In this document: in pieces, positions 59,230 through 64,000 of the stretch | Layout: each line of letters opens with the position of its first letter | Numbering within the stretch: position 1 is the first letter of the stretch | Assembly: GCA_037043015.1 (NCBI GenBank) | Contig: CM073322.1 | Location: 31,987,864 to 32,051,863, forward strand | Source of the DNA: Bryum argenteum | Taxonomy: Eukaryota; Streptophyta; Bryopsida; Bryales; Bryaceae | Direction of reading: 5' to 3' | Length of the DNA stretch: 64,000 nucleotides | Notes under the pieces: model-generated | What the model saw: the letters and a program-made list of their open reading frames with translations, nothing else | The model's database searches: none | What the model was told of the DNA's origin: nothing | Position numbers and translations under genes: made by a program

Positions 59230-60156
59230 GCTTTTTGGTCAATGATGTATAGGAGGATGCCGTGGAAGACATCTTCATGGACATCCCAGTAGACGTCTAC
59301 GCGGACATTTATGCTTGACTGTAGTCATTCTCTTAGACATTGTGTTAGACATTGTCTTAGACATCAAGTTAGACATCCGACTAGATGTTGTATGATTGGT
59401 CAAGTAGTCCGACGTGGAGTTTTTGTTGCCATGTAGATAAAGGGCTGAAAATAACTTTTTTAATCTATGTCCACGTGTTTTTGCAAGATTAAATATCCAT
59501 GAAATTAGTTATATTTTAAAATTCTATATTTCGGCACCATCACTCTTTTACTGATATTATAATTTTTATATAATATTATTTAATTATTTAAATATTTTTT
59601 TTCTTCATCATAATTAATATTTTAATCTCAATATAGCAATATAATATTATAGTTTATTTGAATATAATAAAAATTTACATAACATATTTTTGTAGAATAT
59701 AAGTTTATATTTTAATATTATTAAACAAATGGACCAATTAAAAAAAAATTTAAAAACTCTAAAATTAGTTTTTTTAATATTGCCACGTCACATTATTTAT
59801 TTTTATTTATTTTTAAAAAAAAAAAGTAGGATGTCTTTTTTTTCACTTTAAAAAGTGCCGCCCATTTAGCAACTTTTTTAAAATTGGAATTGCTTTTTAC
59901 CCCGTCCACCAGTAACTTTTTGACGTTTTTACCCTGCTGGTCCGAAATCCCTTGCCACCGTGGCACTTTGATGTCTTCGGCGATGTCTAGTCAGACATCT
60001 AAAAAACTTAGACGTTTCGACCAACATCCCCAGACATCCCCATCTCAACGTCCTCTAAATCTCTAAGACATCATATTAGACATCCAACGAATCGCGATGT
60101 CCTCTTAGACATCAAAGTATCAAGGCGGACATCCTCAGACATTTTGGATGTCTACC
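59230..60156. repeat. Right subterminal AGACATC block with AT-rich core
   Basis: AGACATC/GATGTCT clusters at 59,270-59,390 and 59,965-60,156 flank about 450 bases of very AT-rich sequence. Mirrors the left subterminal block. Confidence 0.75.
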
Positions 60157-60190
60157 TAGACATCAGAAAAAACAGGGTTTTCTTATAGTG
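60157..60190 (-). repeat. CACTA right terminal inverted repeat
   Basis: Identical complement of the left 34-bp terminus; ends CTTATAGTG followed by the CAT duplication. Confidence 0.95.
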
Positions 60191-60488
60191 CATACTGGCA
60201 GGGGATGAAGGCCCTGCCTTTGCTCGTAAAGATGCAGCAGCTTGCCACCATCCAGGTGCTCGAAACTAGCCACAGCGAGTGAAGATCTGCGCTCTGATGA
60301 TGGTCGGGGGCTCGGGGCCTTCGTGTTCGCCTTTGTTGCTCGAAGTTGTCAGCTGCTTGCCAGCCTTGCGTCGACGCAAGGCTGGGGGGGCGTAGAAAAA
60401 TCCTCTTTTTTTGCATTTCGAATTTGACTCTAATCATGACTTTTGTCTGAATTTTTGAATCCTCCCTTTTTGAATTTTTGCTTTATGG
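60191..60488 (+). repeat. Remainder of the ~358-bp unit split by CACTA
   Basis: Continues exactly where the left flank stops: CATACTGGCAGGGGATGAAG, through the palindrome CCAGCC..GGCTGG (60,360-60,385), to TTTTTGAATCCTCCC, as in the intact unit at 45,910-46,180. Confidence 0.9.
60360..60385. repeat. Perfect 26-bp palindrome in the tandem unit
   Basis: CCAGCCTTGCGTC and its exact complement meet at the centre of GCGTCGACGC. Equivalent positions in other units keep it fully or partly: 46,073-46,098, 60,630-60,653, 60,937-60,960, 61,218-61,241. Confidence 0.95.
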
Positions 60489-61258
60489 ATGCCGATGATG
60501 CTCCTGCTTTGGCTTGCGGTCGGAGCCTGAGACGGCAGAGCAGCTCTTGCTTGAGCTGGCATGTCAAGCCTCGTGATGTCGGGTCCTGAATCCGAGTTTG
60601 TTTTGAAAAAAAAAAAAACATCTACCTTGCAGACTTGCGTCGACGCAGGTCTGGCGGTAGGATGATTAATCTCATTTTTTTGTGTGGATTTTCGTCATTT
60701 TTTGTGGACTCTGTTTGGAGTATTTTGAGTTTCAAGGTTGCGCAGGTGAGGTAGGCTCATTCAAAGTCGACCTTAGGCCTCTCTTTGTGGGTTGTGAATG
60801 CCGATGATGGTCCTGCTTTGGCTTGCAGTCAGAGCTCGGGGCGGCAGATCAGCTCCTGCTTGGGCTGGCATGTCGAGCCTCGGTGATGTTGGGTCCTGAA
60901 TCCGACTTTGTTTGGAAAAAAAAAGCAGCTACCTTGCAGACTTGCGTCGACGCAGGTCTGCCGGTAGGATGATCGTTCCTCTTTATTCCTGTCAATCTTC
61001 GCCATTTTTGCTGGATTGTGTGTGTGAGTTTCTTGAGATTCCAGGTTGCGAGGGTGAGGGAAGCTCATACTTTACGACATGAGGTTCTCTTGTTGAACCG
61101 TGGATGCCGATGATGGTCCTGATGTGGCTTGCAATCGGAGCTTGTCATGGTAGAACAGCCCCTGCTTGGACTGGCATTTTCAATCCGAGCTTTTTTGAAA
61201 AAAAAGTAGCTAGTTGGCAGACTTGCCTTGACGCAGTTTTGCGGGTGGGATACCAAAA
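60489..61258 (+). repeat. Tandem array of three ~307-bp units
   Basis: Units begin ATGCCGATGATG at 60,489, 60,798 and 61,104. Each contains TCCTGCTTTGGCTTGC-like sequence, a poly(A) tract and a CAGACTTGCGTCGACGCAGG palindromic core followed by a CGGTAGGATGAT-like block. The last unit is truncated. The shared core suggests kinship with the ~358-bp units. Confidence 0.85.
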
Positions 61259-61566
61259 TGACTATTGGGATGATATTGAAGTTTGGTGTTAACTTGGTTT
61301 TAATTTTATTTGATTAATTTAAGCCACAACATATATTTGGTTTGATATTATTGTGTGTTCGGTTTTATTTTGAAGTTAAGGTCTACTTGTTTACTTACAT
61401 TATGTTTCTTGAGTTCTTTGGCGTTGTTTAGTATCTCATAATTCACATGCTGGTGGTTGTGACTTGTATTGCAGGATCCGCTTAAGCTACATGGAGTTGT
61501 TCGTGAAGAGGAATCTGATGCTGACATCGACTTGTCTGATTTAAAAAATCATGTCACAAGTGTAGT
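61259..61566 (+). other. Flank of retroelement with possible exon
   Basis: AT-rich, then TTGTATTGCAG at 61,464-61,474 followed by an open stretch DPLKLHGVVREEESDADIDL to about 61,560, where the LTR begins. It looks like a 3' exon (good acceptor, acidic coding sequence) of an unrecognised gene truncated by the retrotransposon. A link to the exon-like ORFs at 44.9-45.6 kb is speculative. Confidence 0.4.
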
Positions 61567-62345
61567 TGTTACCCGCCTCGGCACCGCGGGTATCATTACC
61601 GAAGACCAGCACCCCGGGGAAGACCAGGACTTAAACAGCCACGGGGCTCGAGGCCGAGGCAGTGACCAGAGGACCACGAGGATCGAGAACAGGGGCGCAG
61701 GGAGTTAAGGCCGAAGAACAGCGCAAGAATTAGGTTTTATTATAAATAGAGGAGGATTTACACAAAAGGTAGCCCTCTGTAGTGCACGAATGTCGTGATA
61801 GCCACAACGCATGCTTGCGATTTCTGTACCATTGGGCGTTCACAATTCAATGCAAACAGGACTCAGTCCATTTCCTCTACCTCTAACGTTGCGCTCACTC
61901 CTCTCCCCTCCTTCCCTATTTCTAAACTCCTGCATTCTAAGTCTTGCAATCGCCTGTGGCACCGTGGAAATCCGTGTTGGGACAGTTGTGTCTCAACACA
62001 CGCTACGTGGTTGAAGAGACCACCCCTCGTGGAGTTCCCCCGTCGGCGGACCTACATTGCAGAGAACACACACACACACACGCCGCGGCCGTGGAGTCAC
62101 ACGCAGAAGAGAACCCCGCAAGGCACTATAACCCTGGGACTCGGGCCGACAGAGTACTACCCCAAGCTCACCGGATTGACTTACCCGGCCTAATCACTGA
62201 GTGATTACAGCCTCTAGTCAACGACCTACCCGGACCCGAGGCTAACTGTGATTGAAACCTCGAGCCCCGGTTCTTACCCATCTGCTGACTCATACAGCCC
62301 CGTTCCTCACACCTCGGACACCTCCATCACATACCCCGGCTAACA
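61567..62345 (+). repeat. 5' LTR of Ty3-gypsy element (779 bp)
   Basis: Bounded by TGTTA..TAACA, a typical inverted LTR end. TATAAATA at 61,741-61,748 marks the promoter. A primer-binding site follows after a 3-base spacer. The 3' LTR is beyond the window. Confidence 0.8.
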
Positions 62346-62348
62346 TTT

Positions 62349-62366
62349 TGGCGACCATGCTGGGGA
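62349..62366 (+). promoter_or_regulatory. Primer-binding site of the gypsy element
   Basis: TGGCGACCATGCTGGGGA begins 3 bases after the LTR and has the form of a complement to a tRNA 3' end (..CGCCA). The exact tRNA cannot be named without a tRNA set. Confidence 0.65.
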
Positions 62367-62381
62367 TGGAGTGCTGAGGTA

Positions 62382-62406
62382 GAAAAAAAAAAAAAAAAAA
62401 AAAAAA
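62382..62406 (+). repeat. Poly(A) tract in retroelement leader
   Basis: A run of about 25 A residues between primer-binding site and gag. Confidence 0.9.
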
Positions 62407-62461
62407 AGGAAAAAGAGAGAGAAGAAGAGATCTCCGGCTACGAGCCTGTGGGGAGGAAAAG

Positions 62462-63367
62462 ATGCCCCCAAGAAGAAATGCCACGGAAAGAGCTGTGGAA
62501 AATGTAGTTGCAGATATGGAAGAGATCGTGCAACAAGAAGACGAGACCAGAGAGCTGCTGCAATGGATGAAGCAACAGATGACGGATCTAGCTGCTCAAA
62601 ACGAGGCCACGAATGCCAAACTAGAATTGCTCAGCCTTAAGTACCAGGACATCCAAGGCAATGTAGCCCCCGAGGTTATAGCTTCCACGCCCAGGAGTGT
62701 GGAAGAACCAGCCGAAGCAGCAAGGTCTGCAACCATACCCAGGGGGAACAATGCCGCGGCCAGTGCAAGCACGTCGGGAATGCCCCCACCGGCACCAGTA
62801 GCGTTATCCGCAAGGATACTTCCTGTGTCACACAACCCCGGAAGCCTTGACACCCAGGCCAAGTTACCCAAGATACCTTACCCCGTGTTTGACGAGTCTG
62901 GGGACCCGGACTGGCACATCCGGAGGTTTAAGGTGATAGCCCGTACGAACGGCATTTTTCATGCCACGGATTTACAAAACATTTTTGGTACCACGCTCCA
63001 AGGGAATCATATTAACTGGTACATTGACTTCGAAACCGAACACAACAATGCCAGTTGGGAAGATATGGAGCGTAGTTTTTTGCATAAGTTCAGAAAACTC
63101 AAAACAAGTTCGGAAGTCCTCCGAGCGTTGGGATCGATTACACAATCCACGAATGAGCCGGTGGATAAGTTTTATGATAGATTTAAACAGTTGGCCGACA
63201 AACTTAGCCAATGGCCCGAGGAGGAATATATGTGTGAATGGTTCAAAAAAGGCTTACTTCCATGGATCCAGCAGGGTATTGTTATCCGTGGAGTCAAAAC
63301 ACTACCAGACATCCTCTCCGCGGCAAATGACATCAGCCGGGAACTTATGGCGCTGAAACAAACGTAG
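62462..63367 (+). CDS. Gag polyprotein (Ty3-gypsy), 301 aa to an in-frame TAG
   Basis: Structural capsid protein of the retrotransposon. It begins MPPRRNATERAVENVVADME with an N-terminal coiled-coil (about residues 15-65), then a proline/serine linker, then the retrotransposon gag domain (PF03732-like). Within that domain are KLPKIPYPVFDESGDPDWHI, NWYIDFETEH, WEDMERSFLHKF and a C-terminal PVDKFYDRFKQLADKL..WFKKGL. The frame stops at TAG (63,365) before the zinc knuckles, but the same frame continues open beyond it. Confidence 0.88.
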   Translation: MPPRRNATERAVENVVADMEEIVQQEDETRELLQWMKQQMTDLAAQNEATNAKLELLSLKYQDIQGNVAPEVIASTPRSVEEPAEAARSATIPRGNNAAASASTSGMPPPAPVALSARILPVSHNPGSLDTQAKLPKIPYPVFDESGDPDWHIRRFKVIARTNGIFHATDLQNIFGTTLQGNHINWYIDFETEHNNASWEDMERSFLHKFRKLKTSSEVLRALGSITQSTNEPVDKFYDRFKQLADKLSQWPEEEYMCEWFKKGLLPWIQQGIVIRGVKTLPDILSAANDISRELMALKQT

Positions 63368-64000
63368 ACACCCATACTACCCTTACCCTCGGCACGACAA
63401 GATGCTCGGATGGCACCTTCGTTATGTGAGACATGCGGAAAGACACACCACGGGAGATGTTGGTACTCTGCCAATGCCACCCCGCCCCAGGATCACAGGC
63501 GACCTAGGAACACCACGGCCTCGGTATACCCCGAGGAGATTAACGTGGATGCATTCCAACCTGGGCGTTCTGACGCGTGCTGGGAATGCGGAGGTTTGGA
63601 CCATCGGCGAAGCCAGTGTCCCATATTCAAGCAGAAGTGGACCCAAGGTCGAAACAATGGCTCCCCGGGGCATCCAAACACTAATCCCACGGCCCATAGG
63701 AGAGGAGGGGTAACATTGACTGAAGTCCACGGGCCAGAAACAAATGTGTCCATGATTTCAGCCGCCGCGGTGACTACCCGGTCAAAAGCAATTCCCTCCA
63801 ACCACGTGATAGAGCACCGGAAGCCATTTCCGGAACATCACTGGGAACGACTACATAACATGAGGACGAATCTCCAGAAGGACTTGGAAACCGCACCTAC
63901 AGATCAAAGGTGTGCCACGGACCCCACCCTGCAGCAAATTCTAGACACTACCAACGTCACCATCACCCTGGCAAAGCTAGTACAAATCAGCCCTGAGTTA
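63368..64000 (+). CDS. Zinc knuckle and start of pol (partial), in gag frame
   Basis: Continuous with gag apart from one TAG. It contains CETCGKTHHGRC and CWECGGLDHRRSQC (CCHC zinc knuckle), then a linker with VTTRSKAI as seen before the protease in gypsy elements. Open to the end of the window (211 codons). Protease, reverse transcriptase and integrase are not reached. Confidence 0.75.

Larger units (their letters stand above)
46272..60190. mobile_element. CACTA (En/Spm) DNA transposon, 13.9 kb
   Basis: Terminal inverted repeats start CACTATAAGAAAACCC and are identical for 34 bases (46,272-46,305 and 60,157-60,190), flanked by a CAT duplication. Inside are a TnpD-like transposase on + (54.8-59.2 kb) and a second multi-exon coding set on - (47.8-53.6 kb), divergent from it. 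The motif AGACATC/GATGTCT recurs in dense subterminal blocks and through the introns and spacers. Perfect ends with a damaged transposase suggest mobilisation in trans by another copy, or decay of the coding part after insertion. Confidence 0.95.
61567..64000 (+). mobile_element. Ty3-gypsy LTR retrotransposon, 5' part, cut by window end
   Basis: Order LTR, primer-binding site, purine-rich leader, gag, zinc knuckles, start of pol. GC and codon use differ clearly from the AT-rich surroundings, and coding sequence is clean except for one TAG, so the copy looks young. Confidence 0.85.

Overview
This window is nuclear DNA of a land plant. The evidence is spliceosomal introns (GT..AG, roughly 85 to 750 bases), short plant telomere-type TTTAGGG runs, a plant tetraspanin with the GCC motif, a DUF599 membrane protein, an HDC1/Rxt3-like gene, and plant-type CACTA, Ty1-copia and Ty3-gypsy elements. 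Low gene density and moderate introns would suit a bryophyte or another early-diverging land plant. I cannot fix the species from sequence alone.

Layout. 0-3.9 kb: repeat-rich flank with a GC-rich island and one end of a TTAA-bounded small transposon. 3.9-6.1 kb (+): an 11-exon tetraspanin gene, convergent with a 2-exon DUF599 gene (7.2-8.1 kb, -). 11.7-14.2 kb (+): an 11-exon SURF6 ribosome-biogenesis gene. 15.2-15.9 kb and 21.5-22.2 kb (both -): two diverged small paralogous genes of unknown function, separated by a decayed Ty1-copia element (17.1-20.6 kb) that carries a small inverted-repeat element in one LTR. 22.4-29.6 kb: AT-rich and gene-free, ending in a ~115-bp tandem array. 30.2-34.9 kb (+): a 10-exon HDC1/RXT3-like subunit of a histone deacetylase complex. 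35.7-37.7 kb (+): an intact intronless SNF2-family ATPase ORF close to CHR19/ETL1/SMARCAD1, probably a retrocopy. 38.3-38.8 kb: a complete TTAA-bounded MITE. 39.1-42.7 kb (-): a broken MULE-like transposase gene with a SWIM zinc finger, transcribed divergently from a small basic/acidic protein gene (43.2-43.9 kb, +).

44.9-61.3 kb: orphan exon-like ORFs, a near-perfect ~106-bp hairpin, and a tandem array whose units carry a palindrome centred on GCGTCGACGC. A 13.9-kb CACTA transposon (46,272-60,190) with 34-bp perfect terminal inverted repeats and a CAT target duplication has landed inside one unit of that array. It carries a frameshifted TnpD-like transposase on + and a separate multi-exon coding set on -, and is filled with AGACATC/GATGTCT motifs. 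61.6-64.0 kb (+): the 5' LTR, primer-binding site, gag and start of pol of a Ty3-gypsy element, cut by the window edge.

The host genes are unrelated housekeeping or regulatory loci (membrane scaffold, membrane protein, nucleolar protein, chromatin regulator). The rest is layered transposon history: insertion into LTRs, into tandem repeats and between paralogs. The best candidates for something undescribed are the paralogous small-protein pair, the palindrome-cored array, the repeat-laden CACTA with divergent coding strands, the intact SNF2 retrocopy and the TTAA-bounded MITE family.
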